Shown: in pieces, positions 1 through 9,193 of the stretch | Layout of the letters: every line of letters begins with the position of its first letter | Numbering within the stretch: position 1 is the stretch's first letter | Source: Rhodopirellula sp. | Lineage (GTDB): Bacteria; Planctomycetota; Planctomycetia; Pirellulales; Thermoguttaceae | Assembly (NCBI GenBank): GCA_012728855.1 | Contig: JAAYEH010000340.1 | Coordinates: forward strand, 52,487-116,486 | Direction: 5' to 3' | DNA length: 64,000 bases | Program-made: the position numbers and the translations under genes | Notes under the pieces: generated by a model | The model's input: the letters and a program-made list of their open reading frames with translations, nothing else | Database searches by the model: none | What the model was told of the DNA's origin: nothing

Positions 1-417
1 GCACCTGCTGTACGACCCAGACGCTGGCGAGGCACAGCGACATTCGGTTGGCTGATCTCCTTTGCGGTTCGAGAAGAAAACACCACCGTCCTTGGTTGGT
101 GCCCGCTACTGAAGGGCGGCGGAGAGGAGGAGCCGGAAGCAAGAATGCCCTCGGCGGCGGCTATAGAAGAAGGGGCAGTTCTTCTTGAGCGGGGCGCTAC
201 GTCAAGGCTTGAACGGAGAGTGTGCGATCCACTCCGGCCAAGAGGCGCTGGAGATTTCTGAGCCCATAGCGGGAACGGCTTGGTGGCTGGGTCTGTGGTG
301 GTCGATGGATGGCTTTCGCCAGTGGTGGCCCTCGCTTCGCAGATGTAACCCTACCTTTCTCCGACCAAAGTGGTGCAAAAAGTGGTGCAGAACGAAAATG
401 GTGCAGAGGCGGCACAA
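1..417. other. No confident gene (left edge of window)
   Basis: I see no convincing gene here. Several short overlapping reading frames exist on both strands, but none has a Shine-Dalgarno site or a recognisable domain. One plus frame ending at about 448 would read TKVVQKVVQNENG and then a lysine-rich tail. That resembles the end of a tRNA-adjacent integrase only in style, and a stop codon lies about 30 codons upstream, so a relic is speculative. Confidence 0.4.
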
Positions 418-455
418 AAGAAAAAGCCCCAAACCGTTGCGGTTTAAGGCTTTAT
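418..455 (-). terminator. Rho-independent terminator of tRNA-Lys
   Basis: On the minus strand, immediately after the tRNA, a GC-containing hairpin pairs AAAGCC..AAACCG with CGGTTT..GGCTTT around a short loop and is followed by a T-rich tract. Some pairs are G-U. The position fits termination of the tRNA transcript. Confidence 0.75.
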
Positions 456-459
456 TTAG

Positions 460-532
460 TGCCCCCTGTTGGACTTGAACCAACAACCCTCTGATTAAGA
501 GTCAGATGCTCTGCCGATTGAGCTAAGGGGGC
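460..532 (-). tRNA. tRNA-Lys (anticodon CTT)
   Basis: The minus strand folds into a full 73-nt cloverleaf. It has a 7-bp acceptor stem (GCCCCCT with AGGGGGC), a D arm GCTC/GAGC, an anticodon stem TCTGA/TCAGA with loop CTCTTAA, and a T arm GTTGG-TTCAAGT-CCAAC. The discriminator is A. The anticodon CTT reads the lysine codon AAG. The 3' CCA is not encoded. A promoter lies upstream at 560-587 and a hairpin terminator follows at 418-455, so the gene is probably transcribed alone. Confidence 0.97.
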
Positions 533-559
533 GTCGGCGGGAGCCTGGGAAAGCCTTTT

Positions 560-587
560 ATCTTAGCTGTTTTCGCTGCGAACTCAA
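560..587 (-). promoter_or_regulatory. Sigma70-type promoter of tRNA-Lys
   Basis: The minus strand has TTGAGT at 587-582 and TAAGAT at 565-560, separated by 16 bp. The -10 box ends 27 nt before the mature tRNA 5' end, leaving room for a short leader. Confidence 0.6.
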
Positions 588-853
588 GGGGCCCGCCTAA
601 CCCGGATTATCCGCGAGCCCGGTGACTAGCCAGGCAGACTGCTGAACACCAGCCCGACGCGCAATCGATGATAAATCCTTGTACAACAATCGCTTGCGCG
701 GCCGGATCGTGTAATCTCATGGGTAATCCGATCTAGAATTACCCCACCCATCGGTGCTGGCTAAGCATCGGCGGGAGAATCACCGTCAGGGTGTGGGAAC
801 GGGAATGGAGTCGATTGTGGGGAGATAAAAATCAACCACCCGCCAGAACATCG

Positions 854-924
854 AGCAGCCCGGCTGCGACCATCGGACAACGGCCAGATGCTGCGGGAAC
901 CGGATGGCAAGCAGACGGGCTGCT
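854..924. repeat. 71-bp palindrome-ended repeat, copy A
   Basis: The element runs from AGCAGCCCGGCTGC at 854 to the imperfect partner AGCAGACGGGCTGCT ending at 924. Elements at 46949-47019 (71 bp) and 49067-49138 (72 bp) have the same ends and length, and all carry ATCGG shortly after the left end. The rest of the 588-1026 gap between the tRNA promoter and the cytochrome gene shows no gene. Confidence 0.6.
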
Positions 925-1026
925 CTGTTTCGCAAACTCCTGGCGGGTCGGTGATAGAAACACGAGAGATCTTGGCGATTTGTGTCCTTTATTCCTAGAT
1001 TTCGCCGGCTTCGTCGCACGGCGGCG

Positions 1027-1842
1027 TCAGTGTTTCCCGTAGTTCATCTCGACGCCTTTGCGCTGCGCCATGATGTAGCCTTCCAGGGCCCGCATTTCCG
1101 GGCTATCCGGCTCGAGCTTGTCGCCGCGCACCGGGTTCTCGATACACCAGTTGATCATATCGCGGAGCAGAACCGTGCGGCCCAACTGCGTCTGAAACTT
1201 GGGATACGTCTCCGGGTGCGTGTTGGCCGCGTGAGGATGGCACATGTCGCACGATACGGCAACGGTACTGCCCAACGCATCGCCATCGTGGAAGATGCGG
1301 GAGCCCTCGGCCACGAGCTTCTCGGTCTCGCGAGCCCAGGTGAGGATGTCGCGCTCGGTATAGTTGCCGTAAACATGCTCCTTGCCTTGCTCGCCGGTGA
1401 GCAGATCGGAGTTGTCGGCCGGCGGCAGAAAACTGTGCCGCTCTTTCTGCTCGGCAACCCATTTGGCCTCGGGATGGTCGCGTTTCCACTGGCCCATCAG
1501 GGCATCGGCCAGGGGCCGGCCGGAGAGATCCTTCGAGACGGCTACGGTATGCTCGCCGTCGCACGAGCCGACTTGGACGGTCTTGCCGTCGCCCGCTGGC
1601 GGCGCTTCCTTGGCGGCGGTTTCCTTGGCGGCCGTCTCCTCGGCAACGGCAGCGACTGCGAGTGCCGGCTGGAGGGATGCTTCAACGGGCGCAGCTTCCG
1701 GCGAACTCGTCGTGGAAACCCCGGCGAGAGACGGGGAGGAACCAGACGGTTGGCCGCACCCGATCCACAACGAGGTCAACGCTAAACAGGCGGTGCCGGC
1801 AAAGGCGCCCTTCATACGCCGGCCAATCAGTATTCGATTCAT
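1027..1842 (-). CDS. c-type cytochrome lipoprotein
   Basis: This is a 271-residue exported monoheme cytochrome c. The start is the ATG at 1842, chosen because AAGGAG lies just upstream; a longer frame exists but lacks a ribosome site. The N-terminus is a lipoprotein signal (WIGC, Cys29). An Ala/Glu-rich linker (about residues 35-75) precedes the C-terminal domain, which carries one heme site, CDMCH, near residue 200, followed by the stretch ANTHPETYPKF. The gene is last in a run of three minus-strand genes, 17 nt after the metallophosphoesterase and downstream of a diheme peroxidase. It is therefore a plausible periplasmic electron donor for the peroxidase, which is inference from position. 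Confidence 0.8.
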   Translation of the reverse strand: MNRILIGRRMKGAFAGTACLALTSLWIGCGQPSGSSPSLAGVSTTSSPEAAPVEASLQPALAVAAVAEETAAKETAAKEAPPAGDGKTVQVGSCDGEHTVAVSKDLSGRPLADALMGQWKRDHPEAKWVAEQKERHSFLPPADNSDLLTGEQGKEHVYGNYTERDILTWARETEKLVAEGSRIFHDGDALGSTVAVSCDMCHPHAANTHPETYPKFQTQLGRTVLLRDMINWCIENPVRGDKLEPDSPEMRALEGYIMAQRKGVEMNYGKH

Positions 1843-1859
1843 GGTTCGTCTCCTTGCTC

Positions 1860-2978
<1,119 letters not shown>

Positions 2979-2991
2979 TGTGGTTCGCTCC

Positions 2992-4341
2992 TTATTTCTG
3001 TTCGGTGCTCTTGGCCCCCGTCACGCGCTGCTCGAAAGGCAGCGTCTGGCGAAAAGCCATTGCTTCATCACGGACCGGGCGCTGCTTGGCGGCCGCGGCC
3101 CGCTGAAGCTCGATTTGTCGCTGGTTCTCCTCCGAGAAGCGGACGTCGGTGAGGGTAAACAGGAAGGCCACCACCTGGTCGATCTCCTCCTCGGTGAGGG
3201 CCAACGGTTCAATGCCGCCGTCGAGAAACGGATTGGCTTCGCCCCCTTTGTTGTAGTGATCCATCACGTCCCACAGCGTCGCCAGCGACCCATCGTGCAT
3301 ATAGGGGGGAGTGATGCCGATGTTCAGAATCAAGGGCGTGCGGAAGGAGCCGATGTCGGACCGGTTCTGGGTCACCATGAATCGGCCCAGTTCGCTCAGG
3401 TCGCTGGCCGTGGCCAACTCGTCCAGTTTCTGTTCCGAAGCGTCCTCTGCGAGAGCCTTGATCGCCTGCTTCGCCAGCGACTCGAAATTCTGGTGGCGGG
3501 CTGCGACGCCGACATTGTGGAAGCGGTTGTCGGTGCCCAGCGGGTTCGACGGATTGATGGGATGACACGCCACACAGCGGGCCTTGCCGTTGAACAGTTC
3601 CCAGCCCGCGCGGGCCTGGGAGGAGATGGCCTCCTGGTCGCCGGCGAGGAACCGCCGCAGCGGCGAGTCCAGGAAAACCAGCGTCCGCTCGAAGGCCCCC
3701 ATCGCTCGGCCCATGTCTTCGTAGTTCATCTCCCTGCCGTAGGCCTTCTTGAACGCTTCCTGGTACTCCTGGTCATCGCGGATCGCCTTCAGAGCGGTCG
3801 CTTCATCGGGCATCCCCATCTCAATCGGGTTGAGGATGGGCATCTTGGCTTGATGATCCACCGTGGGCGACCGACCATCCCAGAACAACGTTTGGAGCAG
3901 GGCCACGTTGAGCGTGGTGGGCGAATTCCGTTTGCCGATCTGGCCGCCGATCCCTTCGGCGGTGGCCCGCTGATCGGTAAACCCCCGCGTCACGTCATGG
4001 CAGGTCGCACAAGAGACGCTGCCGTCCTGAGACAACCGCTTGTCGAAATAGAGCTTGCGCCCGAGGGCGATTCGCTCCGGCGTCGGCTTGTTGTCCGCGG
4101 GGACGAACGCCTCCCAGATCACCGGGTCGAAGGCTTCGTGAGCTTTGCTCGCGGCCGGTGCGGGCATGAGCTTGTCGAGCGCTTGCTGTTGAAACTCGAC
4201 GGTCGCCGCCCCAAATTGATCGCGAGGCACGCTCTGGGCCGATTCATCAGCGGCATTCACCCCGGGCAGATTTGCCCCGAGGAAAACGAAGCCGACTGCG
4301 GCCAGCCAGGGGCCGCTGCGAAGAAACCTCGTACAACACAT
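2992..4341 (-). CDS. Diheme cytochrome c peroxidase (MauG/CcpA type)
   Basis: This is a 449-residue periplasmic protein. The start is the ATG at 4341 with GGAGGTGATGCC just before it; a slightly longer frame to 4368 lacks that support. A signal peptide ends near residue 30. Two heme sites, CATCH near residue 109 and CVACH near residue 256, with the spacing of the bacterial diheme peroxidase family, support reduction of hydrogen peroxide by c-type cytochromes. Length is somewhat above the usual 330-400 residues. It begins the peroxidase / phosphoesterase / cytochrome c run and lies downstream of a PerR-like regulator on the same strand. MauG-like oxidation of a protein partner cannot be excluded. 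Confidence 0.88.
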   Translation of the reverse strand: MCCTRFLRSGPWLAAVGFVFLGANLPGVNAADESAQSVPRDQFGAATVEFQQQALDKLMPAPAASKAHEAFDPVIWEAFVPADNKPTPERIALGRKLYFDKRLSQDGSVSCATCHDVTRGFTDQRATAEGIGGQIGKRNSPTTLNVALLQTLFWDGRSPTVDHQAKMPILNPIEMGMPDEATALKAIRDDQEYQEAFKKAYGREMNYEDMGRAMGAFERTLVFLDSPLRRFLAGDQEAISSQARAGWELFNGKARCVACHPINPSNPLGTDNRFHNVGVAARHQNFESLAKQAIKALAEDASEQKLDELATASDLSELGRFMVTQNRSDIGSFRTPLILNIGITPPYMHDGSLATLWDVMDHYNKGGEANPFLDGGIEPLALTEEEIDQVVAFLFTLTDVRFSEENQRQIELQRAAAAKQRPVRDEAMAFRQTLPFEQRVTGAKSTEQK

Positions 4342-4411
4342 GGCATCACCTCCAGTCCACAGGGACATCCAGAACGAACGGAGCTACACAGTCACTCAGC
4401 TAAGACATCCT

Positions 4412-4533
4412 GTAACCGTTCACGGGGCGGAAGAGAGGGGGACAGGTCCATGTTTTCGGCCAACGCTTCTGATGCCAACTGCATCAACTGGCCGAAAAAT
4501 GGACCAGTCCCCGTCCGCCCCGTGAACAGTTAC
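4412..4533. repeat. Palindromic repeat with conserved core, arm type III
   Basis: Outer arms at 4412-4430 and 4515-4533 (GTAACCGTTCACGGGGCGG and its near-complement) enclose inner arms with the core GGGACAGGTCC on the left and GGACCAGTCCCC on the right. The same asymmetric core (ACAGG one side, ACTGG the other) recurs at 7140-7239, 50418-50516 and 61780-61880 inside different outer arms. The right arm covers the stop codon of the PerR-like gene, so the hairpin may also shape its 3' end. Confidence 0.7.
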
Positions 4534-5006
4534 GACATCTTGCGGCGGCACTCCGCGCAAAGGCCCACGAAATGCACCGTAAAATCTTCAATCTCAAAAC
4601 CGTGCCGCTGGCTCGGCGCCAGCTTCAGCGTGTCAAAACTCTTCGTTTCGATGTCGATTACATGCTGGCACGACCGGCAAATCAGGTGATGATGCCGGTG
4701 GATCTTTCCGTCGAAACGGGCGATTGCCCCGGGATGGTGCAGTCGCCGAATTACGCCCATTTCCACAAGCGTGTCCAAAACCCGGTAGACCGTCGTGCGG
4801 GATAGCCCCGGAATCCGCTCTTTCACCGCGTCGTGGATCTGGTCGGCGCTGGGGTGGTCGTCGCGCTCGAGCACCGCCTTGAGGATGTCGCGGCGCTGGA
4901 CCGTCAGCGGCAGTCCCCGCCGGCGGCAGATGACCTCAAACTCCCGCAACCGTCCCTCAATCTCGTCCTCATTCACGGTAGACTCGCGCTTGCCCCTTAT
5001 CGCCAA
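4530..5006 (-). CDS. perR: Fur-family regulator, PerR-like
   Basis: This 158-residue repressor has an N-terminal winged helix and a C-terminal metal-binding dimerisation domain. The regulatory-site residues match Bacillus PerR rather than Fur: His in HPSAD (PerR H37), Asp in ARFD (D85), HxH in HRHHHLIC (H91/H93), and Asp in HVID (D104, Glu in Fur). The two CxxC pairs (CRSC and CAEC) form the structural zinc site. The first in-frame start is TTG at 5006; a GTG at 4976 is the alternative, and neither has a strong ribosome site. A good promoter lies upstream at 5105-5133. The adjacent peroxidase operon fits a peroxide-sensing role, though I saw no clear Per box. Confidence 0.85.
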   Translation of the reverse strand: MAIRGKRESTVNEDEIEGRLREFEVICRRRGLPLTVQRRDILKAVLERDDHPSADQIHDAVKERIPGLSRTTVYRVLDTLVEMGVIRRLHHPGAIARFDGKIHRHHHLICRSCQHVIDIETKSFDTLKLAPSQRHGFEIEDFTVHFVGLCAECRRKMS

Positions 5007-5104
5007 CGTACCCGCCAGCGGACCGCTCGTATCGCACTATGACGGACGCCTCCGCCGGGCTAAAGTGCGGTAATTTGTACCATCTAGCAGGAATTACTAA
5101 CCAA

Positions 5105-5133
5105 AGTTAAGCAGAGCGGAGAGGATTTGTCAA
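5105..5133 (-). promoter_or_regulatory. Promoter of the PerR-like gene
   Basis: The minus strand has TTGACA at 5133-5128, a 17-bp spacer and TTAACT at 5110-5105, about 100 nt before the PerR start. Apart from this promoter, the 5007-5367 gap between the divergent genes holds nothing I recognise. Confidence 0.65.
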
Positions 5134-5367
5134 TAGGATAGGGCAAGTTTTTTCCAGGCGGCGATTTCCAGGGCGTTCCTGGTAATACCGTGGGAGAACG
5201 ACTCCGGCGCGGCCGGTCGCTATCGAGTATCCCTTCGACATAAGATCGCAGACAGTGCGATCGATTCGGCCGCGGGCTCTTGCCGCAGAATGCCTGGCCG
5301 CCTATCCTGGCTGCAGGGGAAGATCGAGTTTTCCGAACAAGTTCCGCTCGACAGAAGGAGAGCTGCA

Positions 5368-5811
5368 ATGCAATCGAACATCGCCTGGCTGTGGATCGGT
5401 TTGGCAACCGTTGGTCTTCTGCACACCGGTGTGTCCGGGGTCGGCGCGGCGGAGCCGCGAGATGGGGTCTTCATTCATGTCACGCACGGCAAGGACGACC
5501 CGCACCGGGTGCTGATGGCGCTGAACATGGCGAGCATCATGGCCGATGATCGGGATGTGCTCGTTTACTTCGACGTCAAAGGGATCCAAGTGGTGCTCAA
5601 GCACGCAGAGAACCTTCGCTACGCCCAATTCCCGCCGTCCAAAGAACAACTCGTGGCGTTGCCGGAGAAGGGAGTGATCCTGATGGCGTGTCCGGGGTGC
5701 CTGAAGGCCGCCGGGAAGGCGAAGGACGATCTTGCGCCAGGCGTCGAACTTGCCGACAAAGACCGGTTCTTTTCCTTTACCAAGGGAAGAATCCTGACGC
5801 TCGATTATTGA
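5368..5811 (+). CDS. Exported DsrE-family protein
   Basis: This 147-residue protein has a cleavable signal peptide (about residues 1-29) and a DsrE/DsrF-like alpha/beta fold domain: a FIHVTHGKDDPHR strand-turn, an MAL..A..MADD helix, and a CPGC motif near residue 113. DsrE-type proteins carry sulfur or reduce thiols; an exported form with CPGC suggests a periplasmic thiol role, which is inference. AGAAGGAG lies 8 nt before the ATG. The next gene, a cation/calcium antiporter, starts 62 nt downstream, so the two are probably co-transcribed. The peroxidase/PerR unit is divergent. Confidence 0.8.
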   Translation: MQSNIAWLWIGLATVGLLHTGVSGVGAAEPRDGVFIHVTHGKDDPHRVLMALNMASIMADDRDVLVYFDVKGIQVVLKHAENLRYAQFPPSKEQLVALPEKGVILMACPGCLKAAGKAKDDLAPGVELADKDRFFSFTKGRILTLDY

Positions 5812-5873
5812 TCTCCGAGCCGGTCGCCTTGGCTACTGCCCTTGGCATCAACGTCCGACTCGGGGAGACTCCG

Positions 5874-6968
5874 ATGGTCGAATACCTGTTACCGATCTTC
5901 TCGATAATCGTTGGGCTTGCGGTCCTCATCGCCGGAGGCGAGGCTCTCGTCCGAGGCGCCTCCGCCCTGGCGGTTACTGCCCGGATATCGCCGCTGGTGG
6001 TGGGCCTGACCGTGGTGGCGTTTGGAACCAGTTCGCCCGAGCTGGCCGTCAGTATCCAAGCGAGTCTCGCCGGCCAGGCCGACATCGCTATCGGCAACGT
6101 CGTGGGCAGCAACATCTGCAACGTGCTGTTGATCCTCGGTCTGTCGGCAGTCGTCGCCCCGCTGGTCGTCTCCAGCCGGCTGATCCGGTTCGACGTGCCT
6201 GTGATGATCGTCGTGTCCTGCCTGCTCCCGCTCATGGCGCTCGATTTGCGTATTGGCCGGATCGACGGCGCCCTGCTCTTCACCGCGGTCGTGGTCTATA
6301 CGGCCTGGCTGGTGGTGCAGAGCCGCAGGGAGAACAAGCAGATCGTCGACGAGTTTTCCGGGCAACTCCCCGGCCCGCCAAAAGCCGGCTGGAAAACGGT
6401 TCTTCTTCAGGTCGGGCTGATCGCGCTGGGACTGGCGCTGCTGGCGATCGGCTCCCGCCTGCTGGTGCAGGGCGCGACAGCGGTTGCCCGGCTTCTGGAA
6501 CTGAGCGAATTGATTGTCGGTCTGACGATCGTTGCCGTGGGAACTTCCCTGCCGGAACTGGTGACCTCCGTGGTTGCCGCGCTCCGCGGAGCGCGGGATA
6601 TTGCCGTAGGCAACATCGTGGGCAGCAACATCTTCAATATCCTGGCGGTGCTCGGGCTTGCCGCGGTGCTCACTCCAGAGGGAGTGGCCGTTTCCCGCTC
6701 GGCGCTGCTTTTTGATATCCCGGTAATGATCGCCGTGGCGGTGGCGTGCCTGCCGATCTTTTTTACCGGCGCAACGATCGCTCGCTGGGAAGGGTTTCTC
6801 TTTCTGGCGTACTACGTCTTCTATACGGCGTATCTCGTGCTGAGCGCCACCGGCAGCCCGGTGGCTCGCACGCTGGGGGCGGTCGTCCTGTTGTATGTCG
6901 TTCCCCTGACCGTAATCACGCTCCTGGTTACGGTTCTCGCCAGCCTGCGCAAGCGCAACGGCGGATGA
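5874..6968 (+). CDS. Calcium/sodium antiporter (CaCA family, YrbG type)
   Basis: This 364-residue inner-membrane exchanger has the family's two inverted Na_Ca_ex repeats. The first carries GTSSPEL and GNVVGSNICN, the second GTSLPEL and GNIVGSNIFN; the Glu in each GTS-PEL motif binds the cation. About ten membrane helices are visible. The start at 5874 follows CGGGGAGA; an open frame extends back to 5688 but overlaps the DsrE gene and lacks a ribosome site. The length is normal for bacterial YrbG-type exchangers (about 320-370). It probably exports calcium in exchange for sodium or protons. Confidence 0.93.
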   Translation: MVEYLLPIFSIIVGLAVLIAGGEALVRGASALAVTARISPLVVGLTVVAFGTSSPELAVSIQASLAGQADIAIGNVVGSNICNVLLILGLSAVVAPLVVSSRLIRFDVPVMIVVSCLLPLMALDLRIGRIDGALLFTAVVVYTAWLVVQSRRENKQIVDEFSGQLPGPPKAGWKTVLLQVGLIALGLALLAIGSRLLVQGATAVARLLELSELIVGLTIVAVGTSLPELVTSVVAALRGARDIAVGNIVGSNIFNILAVLGLAAVLTPEGVAVSRSALLFDIPVMIAVAVACLPIFFTGATIARWEGFLFLAYYVFYTAYLVLSATGSPVARTLGAVVLLYVVPLTVITLLVTVLASLRKRNGG

Positions 6969-7139
6969 GACCCGCGGCGGACATCCGCGAGTGGCTTGCC
7001 ATGCCCCCGGGGCTCTCCTGACGGCGACCCGTCGATTGCGGATTGATGGAATTCCTGTTATATGTATATCGTGGAATGGCCGAGGGACAATGGCGTCGTC
7101 AGCCCCCCCTCGCTCGTTCGCGTTGAGCGGGGCATTCTA

Positions 7140-7239
7140 AGAGCCTATCCCAAAACCTTGGCGGAGAGCGGGACAGGCACATTTTGCTCCGAAGACTCCG
7201 CAAAATGAGCCAGTCCCCGACGGTTTTGGGATAGGCTCT
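7140..7239. repeat. Palindromic repeat with conserved core, arm type I (copy 1)
   Basis: Perfect 18-bp outer arms (AGAGCCTATCCCAAAACC at 7140-7157 and its complement at 7222-7239) enclose inner arms GGGACAGGCACATTTTGC and GCAAAATGAGCCAGTCCCC. It is the reverse complement of the copy at 50418-50516 with only scattered changes. It lies 170 bp after the antiporter and does not overlap a gene. Confidence 0.85.
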
Positions 7240-7267
7240 AAATGTGACCTTGTTTGCCAGTCGTACC

Positions 7268-7766
7268 ATGGGAAGCTTTCCCTGCCCGAATCGCTTGATC
7301 AGGCTCTCAGTTTCCGCCATCGTGGCGGCAGCAATGGTGGCGGCATTGGTCCGCTATGTTGCGAACGGTCCCAGCCAGACTGTCGTGGCGGACTGCTCGC
7401 CCCTCACCGGCTGCGGCGAGCAAGAAGCGACTTACTCGGGTTCTCACGCAGGCCCGCAGTGGCCCACGTACTCTCCCGCGGATCGGCAGCCATCTCCCGC
7501 CGCATGGCAGGCGGAAGGCTCATCACACATCAGCGCGAGTTCGGAGAGGTGGAAATCAGGTTCCTTCTCCGGTGTTCAAGCCGGTCCGAGTAATCGACGG
7601 CTGCCCGGAAGACAACGCCTTTCGGGGCTCTCTTGCCGAGTTGGTTCGCATCGTTCTCTCCAGATTCTCCTCTGTCGATGGATCGTTTGATCTGCCGGCT
7701 GGGATGCGTGCGCATCCCTGGAAGTCCTTGGCAGTGCCCCCATCCAGTTTTCGCTGCGCGGGCTAG
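7268..7766 (+). pseudogene. Possible disrupted small membrane-anchored protein
   Basis: From the ATG at 7268 the frame gives a basic N-terminus and a hydrophobic segment (LSVSAIVAAAMVAALV), then a Pro/Ser-rich region. After about 7540 this frame becomes compositionally unlike protein, while the frame ending at 7766 becomes more protein-like (PSPVFKPVRVIDG, then SLAELVRIVLSRF). That pattern suggests a frameshifted gene, but no family is recognised and no ribosome site is present. It may equally be non-coding. Confidence 0.25.
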
Positions 7767-7863
7767 ACGTACAGCGTGCGTCTATCGTGGAAGCCGGCCA
7801 TCTGACCAGCGTCGCATGGCCGCAGTCTCACACGATGACCTGCGTTGCAGCAGGAGAAGAATC

Positions 7864-8061
7864 ATGGAACATTTGGAAACCGTTTATTGCAGTCGATGCA
7901 AGAAGGGCGTTCAGTACCATTACGACCCGGTCAACCACTGGAAAGAGCTTCTGGTGACGATATTCACCTTTGGCATGTGGCTGCCGATGTGGCTTTGCAT
8001 GGTATTTGGCCCCACCAAGATGTGCAACGAATGTAACGGGCCCTTATGGGACGACGCGTAG
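7864..8061 (+). CDS. Small zinc-ribbon membrane protein
   Basis: This is a 65-residue protein with an AGGAG site 8 nt before the ATG. CSRC (residues 9-12) and CNEC (near residue 56) flank a hydrophobic segment (about residues 29-47, TIFTFGMWLPMWLCMVF). The arrangement suggests a small membrane protein whose two ends meet at one zinc site. The family is not recognised and no function is assigned. It converges with the beta-barrel gene, 56 nt apart. Confidence 0.65.
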   Translation: MEHLETVYCSRCKKGVQYHYDPVNHWKELLVTIFTFGMWLPMWLCMVFGPTKMCNECNGPLWDDA

Positions 8062-8117
8062 GAACACCGCGCTGCCTACGCAGGCTTCATGTGCGGACTT
8101 CTCGGTCGATAGCACGC

Positions 8118-9032
8118 TCATCGGAAGCGGATCGACAAGCCGGTGCCGAGGAAATAATCGTCGGCGGCATCGTTCAGCCCGGCGCCTGCGCGAATGTCCC
8201 ATTGGATGTCATCGTTCAGCAGCAGCGTAAAGCCGCCGTTGAAGTAGTGTTGCACTTCTGCCGTGTCGGCGCCGTGCGGGAAGAGCCCGAACCACTCGGT
8301 ATAGAGGCCGACGCGATCCGACAGGCTACGAACGATCGTCCACGACTGGGCCCACTCGGTGTAGACGTCTTGGGTCGCTTCGTCGAGGTTGCTGTTGAAT
8401 TGGGTGCTGCCTGCCGTGGAGAAGCAGTCGTTGATCTCCCAGGAATAGAGCCAGTTCAGTCCCGGCAAGAGCCGGTCGGCGGTGAACGCCCGCGCCCCGG
8501 TCGGCACCATGCTCTGGAGAATCAGCGCCATCTCGGGCAGAATCCCCTCTTGCGGAGTGAGCCCGATTTTAAAGCCAAGGTACAGATCTTCCGCCCCCGA
8601 GAACTCCGCAACTTGGACGCTCTGATGGGCGAAGTTCCATCCCACGCGGGCCTCCAGCCACTCGGCGAAGATACCGTAGCGAAAGAGTGTCTCCGGGCAG
8701 GAGTGGCCGATTGTTTTCTGGGTGCCGTTGTCGTCGAAAGAGTACGTGTAGCCGAACTCGATTTGCAGCACGCGTCGGCCGACGGTGCTGCTGGCCTCGG
8801 TGAAGTCGGGCCGGTCGGTGACCAGGGGTTCGTCCAGGTTAGGGCCCCCTTGGAAGCTTGTTCCATAGCTCCACTGCAAGAGAGTCTTTCGAGGCTCCCA
8901 AAGGGAGGTGTTTGATTCGTCCTGCGGATCTACTTCAGCCGCGGCTCGCGGCTCTCCGGAACCGAGGAGGATTGCCATGGCGGCGATGAGCAGGCCCATC
9001 GGGTTTACACGGCAGGAGCAGAACTTGCTCAT
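8118..9032 (-). CDS. Outer-membrane beta-barrel protein (MetA-pathway phenol-degradation-like transporter family)
   Basis: This 304-residue exported protein has a signal peptide (residues 1 to about 32). The mature part opens with LVTDRPDFTEAS and continues as alternating aromatic/polar strands (LQIEFGYTYSFDD, ARVGWNF, LYLGFKIGL, VGLYTEWFGLFP) ending in LGTGLSIRFR with a C-terminal aromatic-x-Arg, typical of outer-membrane barrels of the PF13557 type. Substrates of this family are mostly unknown. It lies 161 nt downstream of the chelatase gene on the same strand and could be the outer-membrane part of that system, which is positional inference only. Confidence 0.75.
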   Translation of the reverse strand: MSKFCSCRVNPMGLLIAAMAILLGSGEPRAAAEVDPQDESNTSLWEPRKTLLQWSYGTSFQGGPNLDEPLVTDRPDFTEASSTVGRRVLQIEFGYTYSFDDNGTQKTIGHSCPETLFRYGIFAEWLEARVGWNFAHQSVQVAEFSGAEDLYLGFKIGLTPQEGILPEMALILQSMVPTGARAFTADRLLPGLNWLYSWEINDCFSTAGSTQFNSNLDEATQDVYTEWAQSWTIVRSLSDRVGLYTEWFGLFPHGADTAEVQHYFNGGFTLLLNDDIQWDIRAGAGLNDAADDYFLGTGLSIRFR

Positions 9033-9193
9033 TTCAGGGGCTCCCCTCTGCGATTGCGCACCGGCGCGGCTCCGGTCTTCCTGTCGTCGCGCTCATCCGG
9101 GGCCATCGAGCGAAACTCGTGCGTATTCCCTCCGGGGGCTCTGGTGAGGTTGCGAACGTGCGGGCAGCGTAGAGTTTGACACCCGCACGAACG

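Noticed and set aside
309..494. Short plus frame ending VPPVGLEPTTL
   Set aside because: That ending is the usual antisense translation of a tRNA gene and not a protein.
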